This document shows, one piece after another, positions 33,380 through 43,137 of a stretch of DNA of 64,000 nucleotides. The stretch's first letter is position 1. Each line of letters opens with the position of its first letter. The stretch comes from an uncultured Serinicoccus sp. (lineage in GTDB: Bacteria; Actinomycetota; Actinomycetes; Actinomycetales; Dermatophilaceae): the NCBI RefSeq assembly GCF_947487915.1, contig NZ_CANKYH010000001.1, positions 186,001-250,000 of the forward strand, given 5' to 3'. The notes under the pieces are model-generated. The model had not been told where the DNA came from. It did not search any database and saw only the letters and a list, made by a program, of their open reading frames with translations. The translations under genes were made by a program, and so were the position numbers.

Positions 33380-35027
33380 GCGGTTCCCACCGCTGCACCA
33401 GCCACCCCCGGTCGTGCGCCGTCAGCACCATCCGGACCTGCTCGACACCACCCGCAACGGCGTGCACCAGCTCCTCCCCACGCCATACCTCCAGGGCTGG
33501 TCTGCGCACGGTGGCGTCGACGACCAGCCGGCCGGTGTCGCGCTCCTCGACCACCGCATCCGTCACCTCGAAGCTCACCGAGGGATAGCGCAGGCCCCGC
33601 TCGGCGGCCTCCCCGAGCAGGGAGCGTTCGCGCACGTCCGCCACGGACCCGGGTGCGGTGACCTGCCGCAGCCGCTGCAGGTCCCCTCCCTCCCAGGCGG
33701 CGGACCGGTGGTCGAGGAGCCCCTGAACGACGTCCCGCACCGACCCGTCGTGCCCCGTCGCGACCGTCCCGGCCGCCGCGTCCGGGTCCGCCGGGGCCGG
33801 GGAGGGCGTCGACTGGACCGGTCCTGACGAGGGGGGACCGGCGGTCCGGACGACCGGGGCCGGCGGGGTCGGCTCGGCCCCGGCCACCCCCGCGGGCGCC
33901 GACCGCACCTGCAGCACAGCCCACAGCGCGACACCGACCGCGGCCAGCACCAGGCCGAGCCCCAGCACCAGCCGCACCTGCGCCGCGCGGGCCGGTCCGG
34001 TGCCGTCGGGCACCCGGTGCGCCCCGCCGCGCCGGGGCCGGTCCGCCGACCGCCCGCCACCGCCCACCGGACGCGGACGGGCCTGCGCCCGGGCGGGTCC
34101 GCGGCCGCGTCCGAGGGGTCGCCGCCACCACCGCTCACCCGCGTCCGGCCTGCCCGCCCGGTCCTCGGTGTCCGCGAGCGCCACCTGCCGCAGGCGCTCG
34201 GTCAGGCCGGTCGCGGCGTCGGCACCGGGAGCCACCTCCACCGGCTCGGGGTCGACGATCGCCAGCAGGGCGGTGGGGAGGTCGTCGGCCGCGGGGCGGT
34301 CCTCAGGTTGCGGCGCCATGCAGGCCTGCACCAGCTCGACCAGCGCGGGCGGCAGGGCGGGCGCGAGGTCCCCGAGGGCCGGCCGGTCGAAGCCCGGTCC
34401 CGGACGCTCCCCCACCAGGCACAGCCACGCCACCGCGCCCACCTGATAGACGTCGGACTCGGCCGTGGCCACGAAGCCCTCCAGCACCTCGGGCGCCACC
34501 ATCCCCTCCTGGGCGGCGGTACCCCACCCGCGCAGCCCCTGCTCCCCCGCCACCCGCGCCGCGCCCAGGTCGCCGAGCAACGGCATGCCGTCGCTGCGGA
34601 AGAGCAGGTTGCCCGGTGAGACGTCGCCGTGCACGACGCCCGCGCGGTGCAGGTCGCCCAGGGCAGCCGAGACCGGGTGCAGCACGGTCACCAGCTCCCC
34701 GGGCGAGAGCAGTCGGCGGCGACCGAGCACCTGGGCGAGGGACCCGCCCGCAGCGAGCTGGGTGACGAGGGCCACCGTCGGGTCCCCGGGGTCACCGAGC
34801 GGGAGCACGTCGTAGAGGTGCAGCACGTGCTGATGACGCAGGCCGGCCAGCAGACCCGCCTCGGCGAGGACGGCGGTCAGGGCGGCCCCGTCGCCGGCGC
34901 CCGGACGCACGAGCTTGACCGCCACCGGCAGACCGTCCGCACGGCGGCGCGCCCGCCACACCTGCCCGCTCCCGCCGGCCCCCAGCGGGTCGAGGAGGTC
35001 GTATCCGGGGACCGTGGGGGTCGTCAT
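33321..35027 (-). CDS. Serine/threonine protein kinase with one transmembrane helix and extracellular domain
   Basis: A 568-residue Hanks-type kinase. Gly-rich loop [10 protein letters not shown] (16-24), Lys38, Glu in the alpha-C region, HGDVSPGN (133-140; the usual Arg before Asp is Gly, a non-RD kinase), DLG at 153-155 in place of DFG, and APEVLEG. A basic, Pro-rich juxtamembrane region precedes a single helix at about 351-373, and about 170 extracellular residues end Pro/Ser-rich. No PASTA repeats; the outer domain ([21 protein letters not shown]...) is of unknown fold. ATG 35027. Confidence 0.9.
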   Translation of the reverse strand: MTTPTVPGYDLLDPLGAGGSGQVWRARRRADGLPVAVKLVRPGAGDGAALTAVLAEAGLLAGLRHQHVLHLYDVLPLGDPGDPTVALVTQLAAGGSLAQVLGRRRLLSPGELVTVLHPVSAALGDLHRAGVVHGDVSPGNLLFRSDGMPLLGDLGAARVAGEQGLRGWGTAAQEGMVAPEVLEGFVATAESDVYQVGAVAWLCLVGERPGPGFDRPALGDLAPALPPALVELVQACMAPQPEDRPAADDLPTALLAIVDPEPVEVAPGADAATGLTERLRQVALADTEDRAGRPDAGERWWRRPLGRGRGPARAQARPRPVGGGGRSADRPRRGGAHRVPDGTGPARAAQVRLVLGLGLVLAAVGVALWAVLQVRSAPAGVAGAEPTPPAPVVRTAGPPSSGPVQSTPSPAPADPDAAAGTVATGHDGSVRDVVQGLLDHRSAAWEGGDLQRLRQVTAPGSVADVRERSLLGEAAERGLRYPSVSFEVTDAVVEERDTGRLVVDATVRRPALEVWRGEELVHAVAGGVEQVRMVLTAHDRGWLVQRWEPLSPSAPRPPSGPPAPGPGA

Positions 35028-35107
35028 ACCGACAGCGTGCCCGGTTGGCGGGCAGGCATGCAGGAGTTGTCCACAGGCCCCCGGCCGTCAGGGTCTACAG
35101 TGCTGGT

Positions 35108-35785
35108 ATGCGTCTGGAGCACCTCGGTCTGGCCCCCGACCTCGTGGACTACGTGCAGGCGTGGGAGCACCAGCGCGAGGTTCACGCCCGGGTCGTGAGC
35201 GGCGAGCTGCCGGACACGGTCCTGCTGCTTGAGCACGCCGCGGTCTACACCGCGGGCCGTCGCACCGAGGCCCACGAGCGCCCGCTGGACGGGACGCCGG
35301 TCGTGGACGTCGACCGGGGCGGCAAGATCACCTGGCACGGGCCGGGTCAGCTCGTGGGATACCCCATCGTCCGGCTGCCCTCCCCCGTCGACGTGGTGGC
35401 GCACGTGCGCCGCCTCGAGGACATGATGATCGGGGTGTGCGCCGAGCTCGGGGTCGAGGCGACCCGGGTGGAGGGGCGCTCCGGCGTCTGGCTGCCCGCG
35501 GACGCCGACCGTCCCGAGCGCAAGATCGGGGCCATCGGCATCCGGGTGAGCCAGGACGTGACGATGCACGGCTTCGCCCTCAACTGCGACTGCGACCTGG
35601 GCTGGGCGGACACCATCATCCCGTGCGGGATCGCCGACGCCGGGGTGACCTCGCTGTCCGCCGAGCTGGGCCGGCCCGTGGGGGTGCCGGAGGTGCTGCC
35701 GGTCGTCGAGCGGCACCTGGACCGGGTGCTCTCCCCGGTGGCCGCTGCGGGCTCGGGACACCGCCCGCTCACTCCTGGGGCCTGA
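35108..35785 (+). CDS. lipB: Lipoyl(octanoyl) transferase
   Basis: Moves octanoyl from acyl-carrier protein to the lipoyl domains of E2 and GcvH. 225 residues. Seen: [32 protein letters not shown], the Lys in [19 protein letters not shown] and the catalytic Cys in [10 protein letters not shown] 35108. Substrates in this window are the two lipoyl domains of SucB and the partner of GcvT. Two ABC transporter genes separate it from lipA. Confidence 0.96.
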   Translation: MRLEHLGLAPDLVDYVQAWEHQREVHARVVSGELPDTVLLLEHAAVYTAGRRTEAHERPLDGTPVVDVDRGGKITWHGPGQLVGYPIVRLPSPVDVVAHVRRLEDMMIGVCAELGVEATRVEGRSGVWLPADADRPERKIGAIGIRVSQDVTMHGFALNCDCDLGWADTIIPCGIADAGVTSLSAELGRPVGVPEVLPVVERHLDRVLSPVAAAGSGHRPLTPGA

Positions 35786-35873
35786 CCGACGCAGGAAGTT
35801 GCGGACACGCGTGCAACAGACGCGGTCCTCAGGACACAGCCACGGTTGACTGGCCACGTGCGGGTGCCCGGGT

Positions 35874-35885
35874 GTGGGCGCCCAC
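35874..35885. promoter_or_regulatory. 12-bp palindrome before the ABC exporter gene
   Basis: GTGGGCGCCCAC reads the same on both strands and lies 17 bp before the chosen start codon, next to the ribosome site. It could be an operator or a weak RNA hairpin. A TTGACT at 35846 is a candidate -35, but no convincing -10 was seen. Confidence 0.35.
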
Positions 35886-35902
35886 CGATGCGAGGAGAGC
35901 AG

Positions 35903-36927
<1,025 letters not shown>

Positions 36928-36931
<4 letters not shown>

Positions 36932-37917
36932 TCCGGTTGGTCGGAGTCGAGCTGCAGCGCCTGCGGGCCCGGCGGATCGTCGTGCTGGCCCTGGTGGCCA
37001 GCGCCCTGATCGCGGGTTTCGCCCTGTTCACCGTCAACCAGCAGGCCGTCCAGCTCGAGCGGGCCCGCAGCGGCGCCGACGCGGCGTTCCAGGAGCAGCT
37101 GCGGTGGTGGGAGGAGAACGGCGAGCGGGAGCGCGCCACCTGCCTGCAGTCGCAGGAGGAGGAGCGCCGCCTCAGCGGCGACGGCTCGGTCGACTTCGGG
37201 TGCGAGCAGATGCAGGCCCCGACCCCGGAGCAGATGTACGGCGCGATGCCCTCCCTGGCCGGGCAGTACGACGAGCTCCTGCTCTCCCTCACCTACCCGT
37301 TCCTCCTGCTGGCCCTGCTGGTCGGCTCCACGCACGTCGCCGCCGAGTTCACCCATCGCACGATGGGGTCCTGGCTCACCTTCGTGCCGCGCCGGGGTGT
37401 CGTCTTCGCCTCCAAGGTGACGGCGGCCGCCATCGTCGCCCTCCCCGTGACCGGTGTCGGTGTGACCCTCGTCCTGCTCGGGGTGCCCGCCGTCTTCCGG
37501 TGGCACGGCATCGACGGCGGGGGCACGGCGGACCAGTGGGTCGTGCTGACCTGGGCCGTCGTGCGGATCATGGCGCTCGGCGCCCTGGCCGGGGCGCTCG
37601 GTGCGGCCGCCGGCTTCCTCGTCCGGCACAGCGCCGTCGTCGTGGGGGTGCTGGTGGGCTACCTGGCCGTGGTGGAGGGCATCCTCGGCGCCTCGCTGCC
37701 GCAGACCTCCCGCTACCTCCTCGGCCGCAACATCCAGGGCTTCATCGAGAACGGCACCCAGTGGACGGTGTATGCCGACTGCTGGGGACCGACCGGTGAG
37801 TGCCGCGAGGTGGTGGAACGGCTCAGCTTCGCCCAGTCCGCGACCACGCTCGGCGTCGTCGTGCTGATCGTGGGCGGGCTCGCGCTCTGGCGGTTCCTGC
37901 GCGCGGACGTCGACTGA
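36928..37917 (+). CDS. ABC transporter permease
   Basis: A 329-residue ABC-2-like membrane subunit with a first helix at about 17-36, a large outside loop containing a charged segment and two Cys (ERATCLQSQEEERR, DFGCEQMQ), then helices in the middle and C-terminal half. A second Cys-containing loop (DCWGPTGECREVV) precedes the last helix; the four cysteines could form disulfides outside. ATG 36928 overlaps the ATPase stop (ATGA). Together they form a two-gene exporter of unknown substrate. Confidence 0.88.
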
Positions 37918-37985
37918 GCTGCTCGGCCGGGTGGACCGCCCGGACCGACGGGCGCACGCGGGGCATACCCTGAAGGGGTGCACGC

Positions 37986-38003
37986 GTTGTCACCTGTGAC
38001 AAC
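37986..38003. promoter_or_regulatory. lipA: 18-bp inverted repeat upstream of lipA (operator candidate)
   Basis: GTTGTCAC-CT-GTGACAAC: two perfect 8-bp arms around a 2-base centre, ending 23 bp before the lipA GTG. It lies in a relatively AT-rich stretch of an otherwise GC-rich 109-bp gap. The size and symmetry suit a homodimeric repressor site. The regulator is not identified. Confidence 0.65.
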
Positions 38004-38026
38004 GAACCGAACCGTAGGGAGCACCT

Positions 38027-39076
38027 GTGACCGTCGCACCGGAGGGCCGTCGACTGCTGCGTGTCGAGGCGCGCAACGCCGAGACGCCGATCGAGCGCAA
38101 GCCCGACTGGATCCGGACCACCGCCAAGATGGGACCGGACTACCAGGAGCTGCACTCGATGGTCAAGAGCGGTGGCCTGCACACCGTGTGCCAGGAGGCC
38201 GGCTGCCCCAACATCTTCGAGTGCTGGGAGGACCGCGAGGCGACCTTCCTCATCGGCGGTGACATCTGCACGCGGCGCTGCGACTTCTGCGACATCTCCA
38301 CCGGTCGTCCGCTGCCGCTGGACCGGGAGGAGCCGCGCAAGGTCGCCGAGTCCATCCGCACGATGGAGCTGCGCTACGCCACCATCACCGGGGTCGCCCG
38401 GGATGACCAGAAGGACGGCGCGGCCTGGCTGTACGCCGAGGTCATCCGCAAGGTGCACGAGCTCAACCCCACCACCGGCGTGGAGATCCTGCCCCCCGAC
38501 TTCGGCGCCGTCCCGGAGCTGGTCCAGCAGGTGTTCGACGCCCGGCCCGAGGTCTTCGCGCACAACCTGGAGACGGTGCCACGGATCTTCAAGAAGATCC
38601 GGCCCGCCTTCACCTACGACAAGTCCTTGCGGGTGCTGTCCATGGCGCGTGACAACGAGCTGGTGACGAAGTCCAACCTCATCCTCGGCATGGGCGAGAC
38701 CGAGGAGGAGATCGACCAGGCGATGCAGGATCTGCACGACGCCGGGTGCGACATCCTTACCATCACCCAGTACCTCCGCCCCTCCAAGCTGCACCACCCC
38801 ATCGACCGGTGGGTCAAGCCGCAGGAGTTCGTCCACTGGTCCGAGCGCGCCGAGGAGATCGGCTTCAAGGGCGTCATGGCCGGGCCGCTGGTGCGCAGCT
38901 CCTACCGGGCCGGCAAGCTCTACGCGCAGGCCATGCGCCGGTGGGGACGTGAGGTGCCCGAGCACCTGTCCCACCTGGCCCAGCAGGCCGAGGCGGACAT
39001 CCCCGCCCGTCAGGAGGCGGCCTCGCTGGTGGCGGCGCAGGAGCGTCGGGAGATGCCCCGCGCCCGCGTATCCTGA
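38027..39076 (+). CDS. lipA: Lipoyl synthase (radical SAM)
   Basis: Inserts two sulfurs into octanoyl groups put on by LipB. 349 residues. N-terminal auxiliary 4Fe-4S cluster Cys in [13 protein letters not shown], radical-SAM CxxxCxxC in [11 protein letters not shown], and a C-terminal RSSYRAG Ser ligand. The start is GTG 38027, after GGGAGCACCT. Both clusters appear complete. Preceded by an operator-like palindrome (37986-38003), and in the same neighbourhood as sucB and lipB. Confidence 0.97.
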   Translation: MTVAPEGRRLLRVEARNAETPIERKPDWIRTTAKMGPDYQELHSMVKSGGLHTVCQEAGCPNIFECWEDREATFLIGGDICTRRCDFCDISTGRPLPLDREEPRKVAESIRTMELRYATITGVARDDQKDGAAWLYAEVIRKVHELNPTTGVEILPPDFGAVPELVQQVFDARPEVFAHNLETVPRIFKKIRPAFTYDKSLRVLSMARDNELVTKSNLILGMGETEEEIDQAMQDLHDAGCDILTITQYLRPSKLHHPIDRWVKPQEFVHWSERAEEIGFKGVMAGPLVRSSYRAGKLYAQAMRRWGREVPEHLSHLAQQAEADIPARQEAASLVAAQERREMPRARVS

Positions 39077-39081
39077 TCCCC

Positions 39082-39870
39082 ATGTCCTCGTCCTCCACCA
39101 CCGCCGCGCCCGAGCCGAAGAAGCGCCGCTTCGGACGCACCCGCAAGCCCAAGGACCCGAACAACCCCGGGCGCATCGCCCAGATCCGCCAGGTCTTCAC
39201 CATGACCCGCAAGGCGGACCCGGCCGCCCTGTGGTGGATGGCCCTGGCGGCGCTGGCGGTGCTCGTGGTGGCCCTGCTCGTCGGGCTGTGGCTCGACCAG
39301 GTGGTCTACGTCCTCATCCTCGGCGTCCCCATGGCCATCCTGGCGGCGGTCATCGTCCTGGGCCGCAAGGCCGAGCGGGCCGCCTTCGCGCAGATCGAGG
39401 GCCAGCCGGGCGCTGCCTCCGCGGTGCTGCAGCAGCTGCGGCGCGGCTGGTACTACGACCAGGAACCGGTGGCCGCCGAGGCCGGTGGCCAGGTCCGCGG
39501 TATGCGTGACCTCAACAACGCGGCCATGGTCTTCCGGGCCGTCGGTCGCCCCGGCGTCGTGCTCATCTCCGAGGGTCCGCGCGGTTCCGCGCAGCGTCTG
39601 GTCAAGGCCGAGGAGCGCAAGGTGTCGCGCGTCGTGGGGCACGAGGTGCCCGTGCACACGATCTCCGTCGGCAAGGCCGAGGGCCAGACCCCGCTGCGCG
39701 AGGTCGTCAAGACCATCAAGAAGTACCCGAAGTCGTTGAGCAACGACGAGGCGCTCGTCGTCCAGCAACGCATGAAGGCGCTGGGCAGCCGCAACAAGCC
39801 GGCGATCCCGGCGGGCATGGACCCGACGCGTCCGCCTCGCGCCAGCCGGCGCGCCCTGCGCGGCCGCTGA
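39082..39870 (+). CDS. DUF4191 domain membrane protein
   Basis: A 262-residue protein with a basic start (EPKKRRFGRTRKPKDPNNPGR), two adjacent transmembrane helices (about 51-69 and 75-93), and a cytoplasmic C-terminal domain of about 165 residues with RVVGHEVPVHTISVGKAEGQTPLREVVKTIKKY. This is the DUF4191 family, conserved in actinobacteria next to lipA; role unknown. ATG 39082 is 5 bp after the lipA stop, so it is co-transcribed with it. Confidence 0.92.
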   Translation: MSSSSTTAAPEPKKRRFGRTRKPKDPNNPGRIAQIRQVFTMTRKADPAALWWMALAALAVLVVALLVGLWLDQVVYVLILGVPMAILAAVIVLGRKAERAAFAQIEGQPGAASAVLQQLRRGWYYDQEPVAAEAGGQVRGMRDLNNAAMVFRAVGRPGVVLISEGPRGSAQRLVKAEERKVSRVVGHEVPVHTISVGKAEGQTPLREVVKTIKKYPKSLSNDEALVVQQRMKALGSRNKPAIPAGMDPTRPPRASRRALRGR

Positions 39871-39898
39871 CGCTGACGACACAGGAGTATGCAGGTGC

Positions 39899-39936
39899 GT
39901 AACACCGGCGTAACACCCGAGTGACCCGGCGGAAAC
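39899..39936 (+). promoter_or_regulatory. glnA: GlnR-type operator upstream of glnA
   Basis: Four pentamers at exact 11-base intervals: GTAAC (39899), GTAAC (39910), GTGAC (39921), GAAAC (39932). This is the a-site/b-site layout of the actinobacterial nitrogen regulator GlnR (consensus gTnAc-n6-GaAAc, repeated). It is 75-112 bp before the glnA ATG, a normal place for activation. The regulator gene itself is not in the window. Confidence 0.85.
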
Positions 39937-40010
39937 CGCCTCCACGTAGGTTGAGGGTCACCGGACCCGTAACCCCGAGTCGTCGCCCGGTCCGCGACAG
40001 GAGGAACTCC

Positions 40011-41435
40011 ATGTTCAGCAATGCCGACGAGGTGCTCGCCTACATCAAGGACGAGGACGTCAAGTTCATCGACATCAGGTTCTGTGACCTGCCCGGTGTC
40101 ATGCAGCACTTCAACGTGCCGGCCCAGACGTTCGACCAGGACGCCTTCGACACCGGCCAGATGTTCGACGGCTCGTCGATCCGCGGCTTCAAGTCGATCC
40201 ACGAGTCGGACATGAAGCTCATCCCGGACCCGCAGACGGCCTACGTCGACCCGTTCCGGGTCGAGAAGACGCTCGTCATGAACTTCTCGATCGTCGACCC
40301 CTTCACCGACGAGCCGTACGAGCGCGACCCGCGGCAGATCGCGCGGCGGGCCGAGGAGCACCTGCGCTCGACCGGGATCGCGGACACCGCATACTTCGGT
40401 GCCGAGGCCGAGTTCTACGTCTTCGACGACGTGCGCTTCTCGACCGGCCCCAGCGGGGGTTACTACCACATCGACTCGGTGGAGGCGGCCTGGAACACGG
40501 GCCGCGCCGAGGAGGGCGGCAACCGCGGCTACAAGCCCCGGTTCAAGGGCGGCTACTTCCCGGTGCCGCCGGTGGACCACTTCGCCGACATCCGCGACCG
40601 CATGGTGCTCAACCTGGACACCGTCGGCCTGGACGTCGAGCGCGCCCACCACGAGGTCGGTACCGCCGGGCAGCAGGAGATCAACTACAAGTTCAACACC
40701 CTGCTCCACTCCGGTGACGACCTCATGAAGTTCAAGTACGTCATCAAGAACACCGCCTGGGCGGCGGGCAAGACGGCGACCTTCATGCCGAAGCCGGTCT
40801 TCGGCGACAACGGCTCGGGGATGCACACCCACCAGAGCCTGTGGAAGGACGGCGAGCCGCTGTTCTACGACGAGAACGGCTACGGCGGTCTCTCCGACAT
40901 CGCCCGGTGGTACATCGGTGGCCTGCTCTCCCACGGCCCGGCGCTGCTGGCCTTCACCAACCCCTCGCTGAACTCCTACCACCGCCTGGTGCCGGGTTTC
41001 GAGGCGCCGATCAACCTCGTCTACTCGGCGCGCAACCGTTCGGCCTGCGTCCGGATCCCCATCACCGGGGCCTCGGCCAAGGCCAAGCGGGTGGAGTACC
41101 GCGTTCCCGACCCCTCGGCGAACCCCTACCTCGCCTTCTCCGCCCAGCTCATGGCCGGCCTGGACGGGATCAAGAACCGCATCGAGCCGCCGGAGCCGGT
41201 GGACAAGGACCTCTACGAGCTCCCCCCGGAGGAGATGGCCGACATCGACCAGCTCCCGACGAACCTGCCGGACGTGCTCAACGCGCTGGAGGACGACCAC
41301 GCCTTCCTCACCGAGGGCGAGGTCTTCACCGAGGACCTGCTCGGCGCCTGGGTCGACTACAAGCGCGCCAACGAGATCCAGCCGACCCGGCTGCGGCCGC
41401 ACCCGCACGAGTTCGAGCTGTACTTCGACATCTGA
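40011..41435 (+). CDS. glnA: Glutamine synthetase, type I
   Basis: Makes glutamine from glutamate, ammonia and ATP; 474 residues forming a dodecamer. Seen: [72 protein letters not shown] (ATP and metal sites) and the adenylylation loop [10 protein letters not shown] with its conserved Tyr. This is GSI-beta, subject to adenylylation. ATG 40011 follows CAGGAGGAACTCC. A four-box GlnR-like operator lies upstream and a strong hairpin (41464-41508) downstream. Confidence 0.98.
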   Translation: MFSNADEVLAYIKDEDVKFIDIRFCDLPGVMQHFNVPAQTFDQDAFDTGQMFDGSSIRGFKSIHESDMKLIPDPQTAYVDPFRVEKTLVMNFSIVDPFTDEPYERDPRQIARRAEEHLRSTGIADTAYFGAEAEFYVFDDVRFSTGPSGGYYHIDSVEAAWNTGRAEEGGNRGYKPRFKGGYFPVPPVDHFADIRDRMVLNLDTVGLDVERAHHEVGTAGQQEINYKFNTLLHSGDDLMKFKYVIKNTAWAAGKTATFMPKPVFGDNGSGMHTHQSLWKDGEPLFYDENGYGGLSDIARWYIGGLLSHGPALLAFTNPSLNSYHRLVPGFEAPINLVYSARNRSACVRIPITGASAKAKRVEYRVPDPSANPYLAFSAQLMAGLDGIKNRIEPPEPVDKDLYELPPEEMADIDQLPTNLPDVLNALEDDHAFLTEGEVFTEDLLGAWVDYKRANEIQPTRLRPHPHEFELYFDI

Positions 41436-42511
41436 TCAGGCGTCGACAGCTGACGAATCGCGTCGGCGGAGGGCAGGCAGCGAGGAACGAGCTGTCTGCC
41501 CTCCGCCGCGTCTGCAGGGGACGAGTTCTCGGGGGTGTCTCCCCAGCCGGTATGCCGTCTGTCGGCCGGTACGTCAGCTGACGGCCGTAACGTCATCTGA
41601 CAGCCCCCTCGTCGAGGCTGATGGATGACGTACCGGCGCCTGGTTGACGGACCGGCTGATGGTCGGCCTGCCCGGCCCCCGCTGCGCCGTGTGAGGCGGT
41701 GGACGCCGAGGGCCGACAGGGGGGCCGCGAGGAGGCCGGCGAGCGCGACCGGCCACGGGTGGACGACCAGGCTCAGACCGTATGCCGTCACACCGGTCAC
41801 CGCCCCGAGTCGCCGCAGCGTCGGGGCCGGCAGCCGGGTGGCCAGCGTGTGCTTGCCCGCCGCGCGGTCGGCGTCGCGGTCTGCCCACTGCGTCTCGAGC
41901 AGGTTGACGAAGGTCAGGAGGGCGAAGGGGAGAAAGGTGAGCAACCCCGGCCCGAGCGCAGCACCGGCGACCACGGCCCCGGTGGCCGGCAGCAGCAGGC
42001 CGCCCAGGAGCGCGTTGGCCACCTCCCCCCACCCGTGCCGCGAGAACGGCCAGGGCCCGACGGAGTAGGCCCATCCGCCCACCAGGCCGAGCGTGAGCAG
42101 CAGGGCCACCAGCCCGCTCACCGTGCCGGTCGCCAGTCCGAGGACTGTCAGCACCGCGGCGAGTGCTGCCGCCACGACGGCGACGCGCAGCGCGAACACG
42201 GCGGGCAGTCCGTGCTCCTGCAGGGCCCCGCTGCCGCCGGAGAACCGGGTGCGGACGGTGCGGACATCGGTCTGCACATCGGCGAACTCGTTGACCACGT
42301 GCACGCTGGTCGCGACCGCGAGGACCACCAGAGCGGTGAGGACGGCGCCGGGCCGGGGCAGCGCCGCCCCACCGGCCCCTACCCCCGCCGTCCCCGCGAC
42401 CCAGCCCACGGCGTAGACCGCGAGGATGAGCAGCACCTGGTCGGGGCGGCTCATCCGGACGGCCGCGCGCAGCCGCACCGAGGTCGGCCCGGCGGGTCCG
42501 CCGTGGCTCAC
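41357..42511 (-). CDS. UbiA family prenyltransferase with long C-terminal read-through
   Basis: A membrane enzyme attaching a prenyl chain to an aromatic acceptor. Seen: the first Asp-rich motif [24 protein letters not shown], the second [22 protein letters not shown], and about eight helices over residues 1-280. FSGGSG and the order of motifs recall the MenA-like group. GTG 42511 overlaps the methyltransferase stop by 4 bp. The frame stays open for about 100 further residues after the last helix, running through the glnA hairpin and 79 bp into glnA; that tail is polar and not family-like, so the true 3' end is doubtful. Confidence 0.82.
   Translation of the reverse strand: MSHGGPAGPTSVRLRAAVRMSRPDQVLLILAVYAVGWVAGTAGVGAGGAALPRPGAVLTALVVLAVATSVHVVNEFADVQTDVRTVRTRFSGGSGALQEHGLPAVFALRVAVVAAALAAVLTVLGLATGTVSGLVALLLTLGLVGGWAYSVGPWPFSRHGWGEVANALLGGLLLPATGAVVAGAALGPGLLTFLPFALLTFVNLLETQWADRDADRAAGKHTLATRLPAPTLRRLGAVTGVTAYGLSLVVHPWPVALAGLLAAPLSALGVHRLTRRSGGRAGRPSAGPSTRRRYVIHQPRRGGCQMTLRPSADVPADRRHTGWGDTPENSSPADAAEGRQLVPRCLPSADAIRQLSTPDQMSKYSSNSCGCGRSRVGWISLARL
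41464..41508. terminator. glnA terminator hairpin
   Basis: Arms of 17 bases (41464-41480 and 41492-41508) pair with one G-T type mismatch around an 11-base loop; the arm core is cggcggagggcag. It lies 29 bp after the glnA stop. It is inside the open tail of the UbiA gene on the other strand. Confidence 0.8.
41565..41637. repeat. Long inverted repeat between glnA and the UbiA core
   Basis: Outer arms GCCGGTACGTCA (41565-41576) and its exact complement (41626-41637) flank 49 bp that hold further partial symmetry: a CGTCAGCTGACG palindrome, then a near copy CGTCATCTGAC. Whole element could fold as a long hairpin or hold paired protein sites. It overlaps the doubtful C-terminal tail of the UbiA gene. 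Confidence 0.6.
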
Positions 42512-43137
42512 CGCCACGTGCCGACGAGCACCCGCACGTGGCCGCCCCGACGGCGCCAGCGTCGGGTCCGGGTCAGTTCCGGCTCGACGACCACCCAGGG
42601 GTGGGCGTCGATGTCGGCGCCGCCGAGCCGGCAGGCGAGCCGGGCCAGCGGCGCGGACCAGGCCGCGGCGCCGGTGGGCCGGGCCATGTCGACGACGGCG
42701 ACGCCTGCGCCCGGCCGGAGCACACCGGTGACCGAGCGCCACACCGCTGCCGGGTCGGGGGTCAGCGACAGCGCATAGGTCGCGATGACGGCGTCGAAGG
42801 GCTGGCCCCCGGCAGCCTCCCGCAGCGCCTCCGGGTCGGCCATGTCCCCCTGCACCAACCGCAGCCGGCCCGGACCCGTCGACGAGGCTCGCTTGCGGCC
42901 GGCCACCTCCAGCATCGCCGGGCTGCGGTCCAGGCCCACGACCGTGCCCGTCGGGCCGACACCGTGCAGGAGCGCCGGGAGGTTCAGCCCCGTCCCGCAC
43001 CCGAGGTCCAGCACCCGGTGGCCGGGTCGCAGCCGCAGCGCCGGGACGGCGAGGTGCCGCCCCACGGCATACACCGGCTCACCGGAGAGCAGGTCGTAGG
43101 TGCGGGCGGTGAGCGCGCCGTAGCGGTCCACCCTCAC
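42508..43137 (-). CDS. Class I SAM-dependent methyltransferase (UbiE-like)
   Basis: A 209-residue methyltransferase. SAM-binding motif I VLDLGCGTGLNLPALL, acidic loop VVGLDRSPAMLEVA, QGDMADPEAL and motif FDAVIATYALSLTPDPAAVW all match the UbiE/Coq5-like group. GTG 43137 overlaps the upstream nuclease stop by 4 bp; GTG 43131 is an alternative. It is translationally coupled on both sides: nuclease-helicase upstream, UbiA downstream. Substrate not determined; a prenylated quinone is possible given the neighbour. Confidence 0.88.
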   Translation of the reverse strand: MRVDRYGALTARTYDLLSGEPVYAVGRHLAVPALRLRPGHRVLDLGCGTGLNLPALLHGVGPTGTVVGLDRSPAMLEVAGRKRASSTGPGRLRLVQGDMADPEALREAAGGQPFDAVIATYALSLTPDPAAVWRSVTGVLRPGAGVAVVDMARPTGAAAWSAPLARLACRLGGADIDAHPWVVVEPELTRTRRWRRRGGHVRVLVGTWR

